NCBI RefSeq assembly: GCF_003947415.1
Contig: NZ_QHKL01000003.1
Span: 868,001-932,000, forward strand
DNA length: 64,000 nucleotides
Direction of reading: 5' to 3'
From: Amycolatopsis sp. WAC 01376
GTDB taxonomy: Bacteria > Actinomycetota > Actinomycetes > Mycobacteriales > Pseudonocardiaceae
Below are positions 16,631 through 24,397 of this stretch, piece by piece; the first letter of the stretch is position 1; the number at the start of each line of letters is the position of its first letter. The position numbers and the translations under genes were made by a program. A model generated the notes under the pieces. The model had not been told where the DNA came from, made no database searches, and saw only the letters and a program-made list of their open reading frames with translations.

Positions 16631-18082
16631 TCAGGACTTCGAAGCGGCGAGTTTCGCCTCTTCTTCTTCGGCGACCGCGCTGCCGTTCAGACGGCGGGTC
16701 CACACGGTGAGGATCTCGTCGGAGGTACGCGGGGTGAGGAAGCTGACCAGCAGGTACACCGCCAGGCTGGAGCCGAGACCCCAGTAGATCGGGCTGTTGG
16801 CCTCGACGCCGTCGATGAACATGAACGCGATGACCACGACGGTACCGACGACCATCGACGCGAGCGCGCCCTGACGAGTGCCGCGTTTCCAGGCCAGCCC
16901 GCCGATGATCGCGACCAGCAGACCGCCGACGAGGATGTCGTAGGCGATGGTCAGCGCGTTGACGACGTCGTCCACGACCATCGCGATGCCGATCGCGACG
17001 ACACCGAGGACCAGCGTGGTGACACGGTTCCTGGTGACCTCGTTGACGGCCTTCTTGAGGCCCAGCTTGGAAAGCAGATCCGAGGTGCTGACCGTGGAGC
17101 AGGCGATGAGCGCGCCGCTCGCGGTCGACATCATGGCCGACAACGCCGCCGCGAGCACCAGGCCGCGGACCCCGGCGGGCAGCTGATCCTCGACGATGGT
17201 CGCGAACGCGTCCTGCGCGCTGGCGAGGTTCGGGTACAGCGTCTTGGCCGCGGTACCGATCAGCGCGCCGGCGAGACCGTAGACCAGGCAGTAGACACCG
17301 GAGATGACGCCGCCCCCGGTGGCGATGCCCGGCGTCCTCGCGGTGAACACGCGCTGCCAGATGTCCTGGCCGATGAGCAGGCCGAAGCTGTAGATGAGGA
17401 AGTAGGTGAGGATCGTGTCGCCGCCGATGGCGGTGAGTTCGAAATAGCTCTCGTCCAGCCGCGCGGCCATCCCGTCGAAGCCGCCCGCCGAGACGATCGA
17501 GACCGGCAGCAGGATGAAGAGGATGCCGATGGTCTTGATGACGAACTGGACGATGTCGGTCAGCGTGATCGACCACATGCCGCCGAGCACCGAGTAGAGC
17601 ACCACGATCGACCCGCCGATGGCGATCCCGGCCCAGCTCGGCACGTTGAACAGGACCTTGAAGATGGTGGCGAACGCCAGCGTCGAGGTGACGGTCAGCA
17701 TCAGCGTGTACGCCCACATGACGACGCCGGAGATGGCGCTCGTGGAGCCGCCGTAGCGCAGGTCGAGCATCTCGCCGACGGTGTAGACGCGCAGCTTCAC
17801 CAGCCGCCGTGCGAACAGCGTGTGCAGGACCAGGATGCCGACGCCGATCGCGATCACGAGCCAGGCGCCGGAGATGCCGTAGGTGTAGCCGAGTTTCACG
17901 CCGCCGACCGTCGAAGCGCCGCCGAGGACGACCGCGGACATCGTGCCCGAGTACATGAACCAGCCGAGGCGGCGGCCCGCGACCAGGTAGTCGGATTTGG
18001 TCTTGGCCAGCCGCAGGCCGAACCAGCCGACCCCGATCATGCCCGCTATGTAGAGCGCGATCACCGCGTAGTCACCGGCCAC
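16631..18082 (-). CDS. Sodium:solute symporter (SSS family)
   Basis: The 483-residue protein has about 13 membrane segments and the SSS signature region. It starts with a hydrophobic segment (GDYAVIALYIAGMIGVGW), followed by KSDYLVAGRRLGWF. I chose GTG at 18082 because AAGGAGG stands at the right distance; a longer frame reaching 18271 has no coding character before this. It opens the operon and probably imports the guanidino compound or amino acid degraded by the following enzymes. A PucR regulator is transcribed divergently 110 bases away. Confidence 0.85.
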   Translation of the reverse strand: MAGDYAVIALYIAGMIGVGWFGLRLAKTKSDYLVAGRRLGWFMYSGTMSAVVLGGASTVGGVKLGYTYGISGAWLVIAIGVGILVLHTLFARRLVKLRVYTVGEMLDLRYGGSTSAISGVVMWAYTLMLTVTSTLAFATIFKVLFNVPSWAGIAIGGSIVVLYSVLGGMWSITLTDIVQFVIKTIGILFILLPVSIVSAGGFDGMAARLDESYFELTAIGGDTILTYFLIYSFGLLIGQDIWQRVFTARTPGIATGGGVISGVYCLVYGLAGALIGTAAKTLYPNLASAQDAFATIVEDQLPAGVRGLVLAAALSAMMSTASGALIACSTVSTSDLLSKLGLKKAVNEVTRNRVTTLVLGVVAIGIAMVVDDVVNALTIAYDILVGGLLVAIIGGLAWKRGTRQGALASMVVGTVVVIAFMFIDGVEANSPIYWGLGSSLAVYLLVSFLTPRTSDEILTVWTRRLNGSAVAEEEEAKLAASKS

Positions 18083-18139
18083 GGTGTCCTCCTTGCCTTG
18101 GGGCGGTTCGCTTCGTTCGGGCCACCGTAGGTTCGTTCG

Positions 18140-18174
18140 CGCCTTGAACGACATGGGATGATCCGTCCAAGGCG
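18140..18174. promoter_or_regulatory. Candidate PucR operator in the divergent region
   Basis: CGCCTTGAACG (18140-18150) and CGTCCAAGGCG (18164-18174) are 11-bp inverted arms with one mismatch and a 13-bp spacer, between the symporter and PucR starts. Both arms fit CGNNCAAGNCG, also found twice before pruA. Confidence 0.5.
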
Positions 18175-18192
18175 TCGGAAATCGAGGACGAA

Positions 18193-19680
18193 ATGACCCA
18201 AAGCCGTGATCCGTTCGACTCGGATGTGAATGTCCCGTTACGGGCCGTGGTCGGCAACCCGGAACTGGCACTCGACCCGGTCGTGGAGACCCTGCGCCCG
18301 GACGCGCTCGACGCCCCGGTGCGCTGGGCGCACGTCAGCGAGCTGCGGGATCCCGCGCCGTACCTGCTCGGGGCGGAACTGCTGCTCACCGCGGGCGTGA
18401 ACCTTCCGGTGGAGCCGTCCGAGGTCGACCGCTACGTTCGGCGGCTGGCCGACAGCGGGATCTCCGCGCTCGGCTTCGGGCTGACGCCGGGCACCCACGA
18501 GACTTTGCCGCCGGCACTGCGGTCGGCCTGCGCGCGGCACGGATTGCCGCTGATCGTCGTCCAGCCGCGGACGCCGTTCCTGGCGATCAGCCGCGCGGTG
18601 TCGGTCGCGCTCGCCGAGGACGTCCAGCGGGAACAGCGGCGGATCGCGGCCGCGCGCGAGGCGCTGACCAGGGCCGCGGGCGAGGGGCTCGGCGAACTCG
18701 CGAGCGCGCTGGCCGGGCGGCTGCGGGCGTGGGTGGCGCTGGTCGGGGTCGGCGACGTCCTCGCCGCCGACCACGGCGCGCCGTCCCCGCTGCCGGACGA
18801 GATCCGGGAACTGGTCGCCACGCTGCGGGCGGGCCGGGGGATTCGCAGCGCGACGACGGAACTGGCCGACGGCACGCATGTCGTCGCGCAACCGGTGTAC
18901 CCGCAGGCGACGGCGTCACATCTGGTCGTGGTCGGCCGCGTCGAACGGTTCGACGGCGCGGACCGCTCGATCCTGTCGGTCGGGGCGGCGCTGCTCGGGC
19001 TGGTGGGCCGCGCGGGTTCGGACGCGGCCGGACTGGGTGCCACCGCCACGGCGTTGCTGCTGGGCGAGACCGACGTGGTCGGCGGGGACGAACGCCGCCT
19101 GGTCGCCGGGATCGCTTACCGCCGAGGGCCGAACGAGGTCGCCGCGCGCTACGACTGGTTGCGCGCCAGGCTCGACACCCCGCTCGTGCGGCTGCTGCCC
19201 GGGCCACGTTTCACCGCGATCGTCCGTGAGGCGCCGGAGATCGGCGACCTCGACCGGCTCCGCGCCGATGGCTGGCTCGCGGTCGTGGGTTCGCCCGTCC
19301 CGCCTGACCGGCTCTCCGAGGCGGGCGCCGAAGTGGAGTTGCTGCTGCGCCGGGCCGCCGCGCTGGAACGGCCGGTGGTGGCGGAGGCGTCCGGGCTCGG
19401 CCTGGACGCGCTGATCGCCCCGGACGCGGCGGCCGGATTCGCCGCCCAAGCGCTGGCGCCGCTGCGCGAACTCGACCGGAAGGGCGACCGCGAACTGGTC
19501 GACACGCTGCGAACCTGGCTCGCGCACCACGGCGGCTGGGACCGGACGGCCGCCGAACTCGGCGTGCACCGCAACAGCGTCCGGCACCGGATCGGGCAGA
19601 TCGAACGGGCACTGGAGGTGGACCTGGCGGATCCGGAGGTCCGGATGCGCCTGTGGTTCGCCCTCCGCTGGGCCTCGTGA
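18193..19680 (+). CDS. PucR-family transcriptional regulator
   Basis: The 495-residue regulator has the N-terminal PucR-like domain (residues about 15-140), a variable central region, and a C-terminal PucR helix-turn-helix (about 435-495) with the recognition segment ELGVHRNSVRHRIGQIERAL. PucR proteins control purine, amino acid or amine catabolism in response to a substrate. Its position, divergent from the symporter/ureohydrolase operon and separated by a short region with a good inverted repeat, makes that operon the expected target. It begins at ATG 18193 and is followed by a family A palindrome. Confidence 0.85.
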   Translation: MTQSRDPFDSDVNVPLRAVVGNPELALDPVVETLRPDALDAPVRWAHVSELRDPAPYLLGAELLLTAGVNLPVEPSEVDRYVRRLADSGISALGFGLTPGTHETLPPALRSACARHGLPLIVVQPRTPFLAISRAVSVALAEDVQREQRRIAAAREALTRAAGEGLGELASALAGRLRAWVALVGVGDVLAADHGAPSPLPDEIRELVATLRAGRGIRSATTELADGTHVVAQPVYPQATASHLVVVGRVERFDGADRSILSVGAALLGLVGRAGSDAAGLGATATALLLGETDVVGGDERRLVAGIAYRRGPNEVAARYDWLRARLDTPLVRLLPGPRFTAIVREAPEIGDLDRLRADGWLAVVGSPVPPDRLSEAGAEVELLLRRAAALERPVVAEASGLGLDALIAPDAAAGFAAQALAPLRELDRKGDRELVDTLRTWLAHHGGWDRTAAELGVHRNSVRHRIGQIERALEVDLADPEVRMRLWFALRWAS

Positions 19681-19697
19681 GCGGTCGCGGTCGTGGG

Positions 19698-19754
19698 ATG
19701 TCGTGAAGGGCCCCTTTGAGACGTTGAAGGTCTCAAAGGGGCCCTTCACGACAT
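19698..19754. repeat. Family A palindrome, copy 4
   Basis: Perfect 25-bp arms (19698-19722 and 19730-19754) enclose a 7-base loop and contain GTGAAGGGCCCCTTT. It begins 18 bases after the PucR stop, where a terminator is expected. Confidence 0.8.
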
Positions 19755-19819
19755 AAGAGCGCGAAGCCGGTCACGAGTCCAATCAGGTCACTCTCAGGAA
19801 TCTGTGGCAACGTAGGGTC

Positions 19820-20497
19820 GTGCGAATTCTGGTAGTCGAAGACGAAGAACCCCTCGCCGACGCGATCGCACGCGGCCTGCGGCGCGAGGGGATGGCGGTG
19901 GACATCGCGCTCACCGGTGACGACGGGCACGAGAAGGCCGCCGTCACCCGGTATGACGTCGTGCTGCTCGACCGCGACCTGCCCGGTATGTCCGGTGATG
20001 ACCTGTGCCGCGAGATCGTCGCGTCCGGCGAGCTGACCCGCGTGCTGATGCTCACCGCGAGCAGTTCCGTTTCGGACCGCGTCGACGGGCTTTCCCTCGG
20101 CGCCGACGACTATCTCGCCAAGCCGTTCGCCTTCCCCGAACTCGTCGCGCGGGTGCGGGCGCTGGGCCGTCGCGCGACCCCGGCCGCGCCGCCGCTGCTG
20201 ACTTCGGGCGACGTCGAACTGGATCCGGCGAGGCGGACCGTCCGCCGCGCGAGCGGTCCGGTCGAGCTCACCCGCAAGGAGTTCGGCGTGCTGGAGGTGC
20301 TGCTGTCGGCCGCCGGTTCGGTGGTCAGCAGCGAAGAACTGCTCGAACGCGTGTGGGACGAGAACGCCGACCCGTTCACCACCACCGTCCGGGTCACCGT
20401 GATGACACTGCGGAAGAAGCTCGGCGAGCCGGGCATCATCGAGACCGTCGTCGGCTCCGGCTACCGGGTGCCGGAGCAGGGGACCGCACGCGGGTGA
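19820..20497 (+). CDS. OmpR-family response regulator
   Basis: The 225-residue two-component regulator has a receiver domain with acidic EDEE near the N-terminus, phospho-acceptor Asp51 (LLDRDLPG), Thr79 and Lys101 (LAKPF). A C-terminal winged helix (about 128-220) ends in VVGSGYRVPE. The start is GTG at 19820; GTAGGG is just upstream. The stop overlaps the GTG of the histidine kinase as GTGA, so they are coupled. It would bind promoter DNA when phosphorylated by the partner kinase. The stimulus and regulon are not visible here. Confidence 0.9.
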   Translation: MRILVVEDEEPLADAIARGLRREGMAVDIALTGDDGHEKAAVTRYDVVLLDRDLPGMSGDDLCREIVASGELTRVLMLTASSSVSDRVDGLSLGADDYLAKPFAFPELVARVRALGRRATPAAPPLLTSGDVELDPARRTVRRASGPVELTRKEFGVLEVLLSAAGSVVSSEELLERVWDENADPFTTTVRVTVMTLRKKLGEPGIIETVVGSGYRVPEQGTARG

Positions 20498-21621
20498 ACC
20501 TGTCCGGTGCCCGCAGCCTGCGCGCGCGGGTCACGTTGCTCGCGACCGGGCTGGTGGCGCTGGTCAGCCTCCTGTTGCTCTGGCTGACCTGGAATCTGGT
20601 CGGTGACGCGGTTTCCGCCGTTCCGCAGTTGCCGCCGGGCACCACGGTGCGGGTCGACGGCGTCGAGGTCGACGCTTCCGCCGTCACCGAGCATCTGCGG
20701 GTGTACGCCCGGAATCGGGTGCTGCTGTTCGGCGCGGCCGCCTTCTGTTTCGTCGTGCTGGCGGCGGGGATCCTCGCGTGGACGTTCACCGCGCGGGTCC
20801 TGCAGCCGCTGCGTGAGATCACCGGGACGGCGCGGCGTCTGTCGATCGAATCGATGGGGGAGCGGATCGGCGAGGTCCGCACCAAGGACGAACTCGCCGA
20901 GCTGGCCGAGACCTTCGACGACATGCTCGACAGGTTGCAGGCCGCGTTCGACGCCCAACGGCATTTCGTCGCGAACGCCAGCCACGAACTGCGGACGCCG
21001 CTCGCGGTCATCCGCACCGAACTCGACGTCACCCTGGCCGACGAGCAGGCCGACGAGGCCGAATTACGCCGGATGGCGGGTGTTGTCCGCGACGCCACCG
21101 AGCGAGCCGAGCGGCTGGTCGGTTCGCTGCTGCTGCTCGCGCGCACGGACGGCGCGGGACTGGTGGCCAGGGAACCGGCCGATCTCGCGGTGATCGTCGC
21201 GACCGCGTGGCGAGCGGTACGCGCTGACGCCGAGAAACGCGGTATCCGCACCGAATTCGCGACCCAGGGCGCGCCGACGTTCGGTGATCCCGCGCTGCTG
21301 GAACGGATCGCGGGCAATCTGCTGGAGAACGCCGTGCGGCACAACGTCGAGGGCGGCTGGCTGGACGTCGTCACGCAGGCCGGTCCACAGTGGTCGGTGC
21401 TGCGGGTGCGGTCTTCCGGCGGCCTGCTCGACCCCGCCGCGGTCCCCGAACTGTTCGAGCCGTTCCGCCGGGCAGGCGTCGCCAGGACCGCCCGCACCGG
21501 CGCCGGTCTGGGGCTGTCGATCGTGCGGGCCGCGGTCCAAGCGCACGGCGGCACGGTGTCCGCGGAACCCGTTGTGGGCGGCGGTCTTTCGGTGACCGTC
21601 CACCTTCCCGCTCTGCCTTGA
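20494..21621 (+). CDS. Sensor histidine kinase
   Basis: The 375-residue membrane kinase has a first membrane segment at about residues 12-32, a short outer loop of some 40 residues, a second segment at about 76-98, a HAMP linker (FTARVLQPLREITGTARRLS), the phosphorylated His164 in NASHELRTPLAVI, and an ATPase domain with NLLENAVRHN and GAGLGLSIVRA. The normal DxGxG motif is reduced, with SSGGLLDP in its place, which is seen in some actinobacterial kinases. The small sensor loop suggests detection at the membrane or cell envelope. It is paired by a 4-bp overlap with the regulator before it. Confidence 0.9.
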   Translation: MNLSGARSLRARVTLLATGLVALVSLLLLWLTWNLVGDAVSAVPQLPPGTTVRVDGVEVDASAVTEHLRVYARNRVLLFGAAAFCFVVLAAGILAWTFTARVLQPLREITGTARRLSIESMGERIGEVRTKDELAELAETFDDMLDRLQAAFDAQRHFVANASHELRTPLAVIRTELDVTLADEQADEAELRRMAGVVRDATERAERLVGSLLLLARTDGAGLVAREPADLAVIVATAWRAVRADAEKRGIRTEFATQGAPTFGDPALLERIAGNLLENAVRHNVEGGWLDVVTQAGPQWSVLRVRSSGGLLDPAAVPELFEPFRRAGVARTARTGAGLGLSIVRAAVQAHGGTVSAEPVVGGGLSVTVHLPALP

Positions 21622-21647
21622 CCTGCCGCTGGGGTTACGGTTCAAGG

Positions 21648-22472
21648 ATGGTCCCCAGCATGAGGCTGAACAACGGAACGTCCCTTCCCCAGCTCGGGTT
21701 CGGGGTGTACAAGATCGGCGACGACGAGGTCGTCGGCGCGGTCCGCACCGCCATCGAGGCGGGTTACCGCGCCATCGACACGGCGACCCTGTACGCCAAC
21801 GAACGCGGCGTCGGCGAGGCCATCCGCACCAGCGGGCTGCCCCGCGAGGAACTGTTCGTCACCACGAAACTGTGGAACACCGAGCACGGCTACGACTCGG
21901 CGTTGCGTGCCTTCGACACCAGCCTGGGCGAACTCGGTCTCGAGTACGTCGATCTGTACCTCATCCACTGGCCGCTGCCGTCGCAGGACAAGTACGTGGA
22001 AACGTGGCGGGCGCTGGAAAAGATCGCCTCGGACGGCCGGGCGAAGGCGATCGGCGTCTCGAACTTCCAGATCCCGCATCTGGAACGGCTGATCGAGGAG
22101 ACCGGGACGGTCCCCGCGGTGAACCAGATCGAATGCCACCCGTGGTTGCAGCAGCCGCTGCTCCGGAACTTCCACGAGAAGCACGAGATCCTCACCGAGG
22201 CGTGGGGCCCGCTGGCGCGCGGCGGAGAGCTGCTCGCCGACGAGAAGATCACCACGATCGCGGAGAAGCACGGCAAGACCCCGGCGCAGGTCGTCCTGCG
22301 CTGGCATATCGAGATGAACCACCTGGTGATCCCGAAATCCGTCACGCCGGAACGGATCAAGGAGAACATGGACGTCTTCGACTTCGCCCTCGACGCGCAC
22401 GACGGCGCCGCGATCGCGACGCTGGAGCAGGGGAAGCGGCTGGGACCGGATCCGGACAAGCTCGGCGCCTAG
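21648..22472 (+). CDS. Aldo/keto reductase (2,5-diketogluconate reductase type)
   Basis: The 274-residue NADPH-dependent reductase has the full catalytic tetrad Asp44, Tyr49, Lys74 and His107 (DTATLY, TTKLWN, LIHWPL). The cofactor phosphate site is IPKSVTPERIKEN near the C-terminus. It reduces aldehydes or ketones to alcohols; the physiological substrate cannot be told. ATG at 21648 is used; ATG at 21660, ten bases after AAGGA, is a reasonable alternative giving a 270-residue protein. It stands alone, converging on the PHP gene, with a palindrome between. Confidence 0.9.
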   Translation: MVPSMRLNNGTSLPQLGFGVYKIGDDEVVGAVRTAIEAGYRAIDTATLYANERGVGEAIRTSGLPREELFVTTKLWNTEHGYDSALRAFDTSLGELGLEYVDLYLIHWPLPSQDKYVETWRALEKIASDGRAKAIGVSNFQIPHLERLIEETGTVPAVNQIECHPWLQQPLLRNFHEKHEILTEAWGPLARGGELLADEKITTIAEKHGKTPAQVVLRWHIEMNHLVIPKSVTPERIKENMDVFDFALDAHDGAAIATLEQGKRLGPDPDKLGA

Positions 22473-22483
22473 GGTTCCGGAAG

Positions 22484-22538
22484 TGTCATGAAAGGGTCGT
22501 TCAGGACGAAAAATGTCCTGAACGACCCTTTCATGACA
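22484..22538. repeat. Family A palindrome, copy 5
   Basis: Perfect 24-bp arms (22484-22507 and 22515-22538) enclose a 7-base loop and contain ATGAAAGGGTCGTTC. It lies between two convergent gene ends. It is nearly identical, with one base difference over about 60, to 57899-57953. Confidence 0.85.
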
Positions 22539-22550
22539 TCCGCGAAACGC

Positions 22551-24161
22551 CTACCGCACGTCCACGAAGATCGGGTTCCCGTACAGCCACAGGTCTTCGA
22601 ACGGGTTCGACTGCCCGATCACGTCGGTGCTCGGTTCGATCCCGCCTGGCACGTGCTTCTTGCCGTCCGTGCCGCGCGTGCGTACGAAGAACGGCTCGCG
22701 CACGTTGCGGAAGGTGTGCCGGAAGGCCACTCGCCGCCCCGGCGCCCACCGCGGTTCGAAGGACCGCACGACGCGCGTGCCCGGAGCGGTCTGCGTGTCC
22801 GGGTCGGTGGCCGGGCCGGTCACCGGTCCCGAAACGAGGTCGAGCCGCGCGAGCCGGGGGATCGTGCCGCCGCCGTTCGGCCTGGCCGCCAGTTTCGCCG
22901 AGACGACGACCGTGACGTCGGATCCGCGCCGGACTCGCAGCCTGCCGCCCATCGTCGCCGAGCTCCAGCCGCTGTACGCGCCGAACTCCAGTTCCTGCGC
23001 GAGCCCGCCGTGCGCCACCCAGACGCGTCCCGCACGCAGGCCTTCCAGCACGCCTTCGTGGCTTCGACGGGACACGCCGACGACGGTCCGGCTGAACTCG
23101 GCGGGCGCGAAGTCCGCGTACGGGGGCAGGGTCTGCGGGACGCCGGTGTCGATCGGGTCCGGGTAGGCGCCGTGCTCGTCGTAGTACCCGTCCGGGACGC
23201 CGGGCCGGACGTGGGTGTCGCCGCGGTTGTAGTGCGAGTCGGAGTTGCTGGTGATCCACCACGGCTTTCCTTCGGCCAGCAGCGAATCCCACAGCCCGCC
23301 GACGGTCGCGGTGCTCCAGTCGAAGCCGCCGTAGGTGCGGTAGGCCGATTCCGGGAAGCCCGGCCACGAGTTCGCGCCGGGGGAGTTGCCGTAACCGCCG
23401 CGCGCGCCACCGCCGCTCCCGAGCGGTTTCGGGAAGCCGTCGGCCTGCGCCCCCGGCGCGCCTTCCATGCCGATGACGATGCCGGGCGCGGCGTCGCGCA
23501 GCGCGCGGATCTCGTGCGGGGCGATCCGGCCGTTGCGCAGCGGATGGTTGATCACCACCACCGGCGCGTGGATCCGGCGGGCCCGCTCTTCGGTGGCGAG
23601 CCAGCGGATCGCCTTGAGCGCCAGCGCCTCGTTGTCCGGCGTGCCCGTTTCGGTCCCGGTCAGCCGCCAGTCGAAGGCGCGCTCGAACTCGCGCAGTTTC
23701 GCGGCCTGATCCGCGCCGGCCTGGAAGAACAGCGTCGCGTGCTCGGCGCCCGGCACGTTCCACTCCATGCCTTGCCACAGCAGGAGATCGCGGTGCTCGC
23801 GCTGTGCCGCCCGGATCGCGGCGTTCGTCCGCTCCACCGACGACTTCTCGTGCGCGGCGTGGCCGTGATCGGTGATCACCGCCCAGTCCGCACCGTGCCT
23901 GCGGGCGGCGTCGGCGATTCCGTCCACCGTGTACATCGCGTCGTAGGAATACTGCGTGTGGATGTGGTGATCGCCCACCAGCCACCGGTAGCGGTCCCGG
24001 CCGAAGAGGAGGTTGACATCGATGTCGAGATCGAGGTCGAGGGCTTCCGCCGGGGTGGTGGCGGCGAGCGGCGCACCCGCGGCCGCCGCGGACACGAGGC
24101 CCGCACGCTTGAGGAATCCGCGGCGGTCGACGCCGGGCTTTTCGCTGTTCACCGGCGGCAC
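22551..24161 (-). CDS. Tat-exported PHP-domain / CehA-McbA-like metallohydrolase
   Basis: The 536-residue protein opens with a twin-arginine signal (DRRGFLKRAGLVSAAAAG), so it should be exported folded. PHP metal-binding motifs follow: GDHHIHTQYS, ITDHGH, INHPLRN and TSNSDSHYN. This arrangement resembles the CehA/McbA family of secreted metal-dependent hydrolases, which act on phosphoesters or carbamates. The substrate is unknown. I used GTG at 24161 because GAGG lies nine bases before it; GTG at 24152 is nearly as good. Longer upstream extensions do not look coding. It converges with the aldo/keto reductase gene. Confidence 0.75.
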   Translation of the reverse strand: MPPVNSEKPGVDRRGFLKRAGLVSAAAAGAPLAATTPAEALDLDLDIDVNLLFGRDRYRWLVGDHHIHTQYSYDAMYTVDGIADAARRHGADWAVITDHGHAAHEKSSVERTNAAIRAAQREHRDLLLWQGMEWNVPGAEHATLFFQAGADQAAKLREFERAFDWRLTGTETGTPDNEALALKAIRWLATEERARRIHAPVVVINHPLRNGRIAPHEIRALRDAAPGIVIGMEGAPGAQADGFPKPLGSGGGARGGYGNSPGANSWPGFPESAYRTYGGFDWSTATVGGLWDSLLAEGKPWWITSNSDSHYNRGDTHVRPGVPDGYYDEHGAYPDPIDTGVPQTLPPYADFAPAEFSRTVVGVSRRSHEGVLEGLRAGRVWVAHGGLAQELEFGAYSGWSSATMGGRLRVRRGSDVTVVVSAKLAARPNGGGTIPRLARLDLVSGPVTGPATDPDTQTAPGTRVVRSFEPRWAPGRRVAFRHTFRNVREPFFVRTRGTDGKKHVPGGIEPSTDVIGQSNPFEDLWLYGNPIFVDVR

Positions 24162-24242
24162 GCTAAAGAGCCTCGCTGAACGGGCGGTGACCGGACGGCC
24201 AACGCGCGGCGCCGTGTGACGATCGTCGCCGTCGCGGTACGC

Positions 24243-24279
24243 AGCTCGTCTCCCCGGGGGATGGCCGGGGAGACGAGCT
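24243..24279. terminator. Strong hairpin between fadB-like and PHP genes
   Basis: AGCTCGTCTCCCCGG (24243-24257) pairs perfectly with CCGGGGAGACGAGCT (24265-24279), loop of 7. It stands in the 237-base gap and could act as a second terminator. Confidence 0.55.
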
Positions 24280-24343
24280 TTGCGAACAGACACCAAGTGT
24301 TCATGAAAACGCAGTTGTCCGCCACGAAATCCACGAGAAACGC

Positions 24344-24383
24344 AAAAAACCACCGCCTGCGATCAAGAGATCGCCGACGGTGG
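24344..24383 (-). terminator. Canonical terminator after the fadB-like gene
   Basis: Read on the minus strand, CCACCG...CGGTGG (24383-24350) with inner GATC pairing is followed by six T residues (24349-24344). It is the clearest intrinsic terminator in the window, 15 bases past the fadB-like stop. Confidence 0.85.
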
Positions 24384-24397
24384 CCTTTTGGCAGAGG

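Noticed and set aside
20005..20493. N-terminal extension of the histidine kinase frame into the response-regulator gene
   Set aside because: This part is an Arg-rich out-of-frame reading of the regulator; the kinase starts at GTG 20494.
22488..24179. 563-residue plus-strand frame beginning inside a palindrome
   Set aside because: The ATG belongs to the palindrome arm and the rest is the antisense of the PHP gene.
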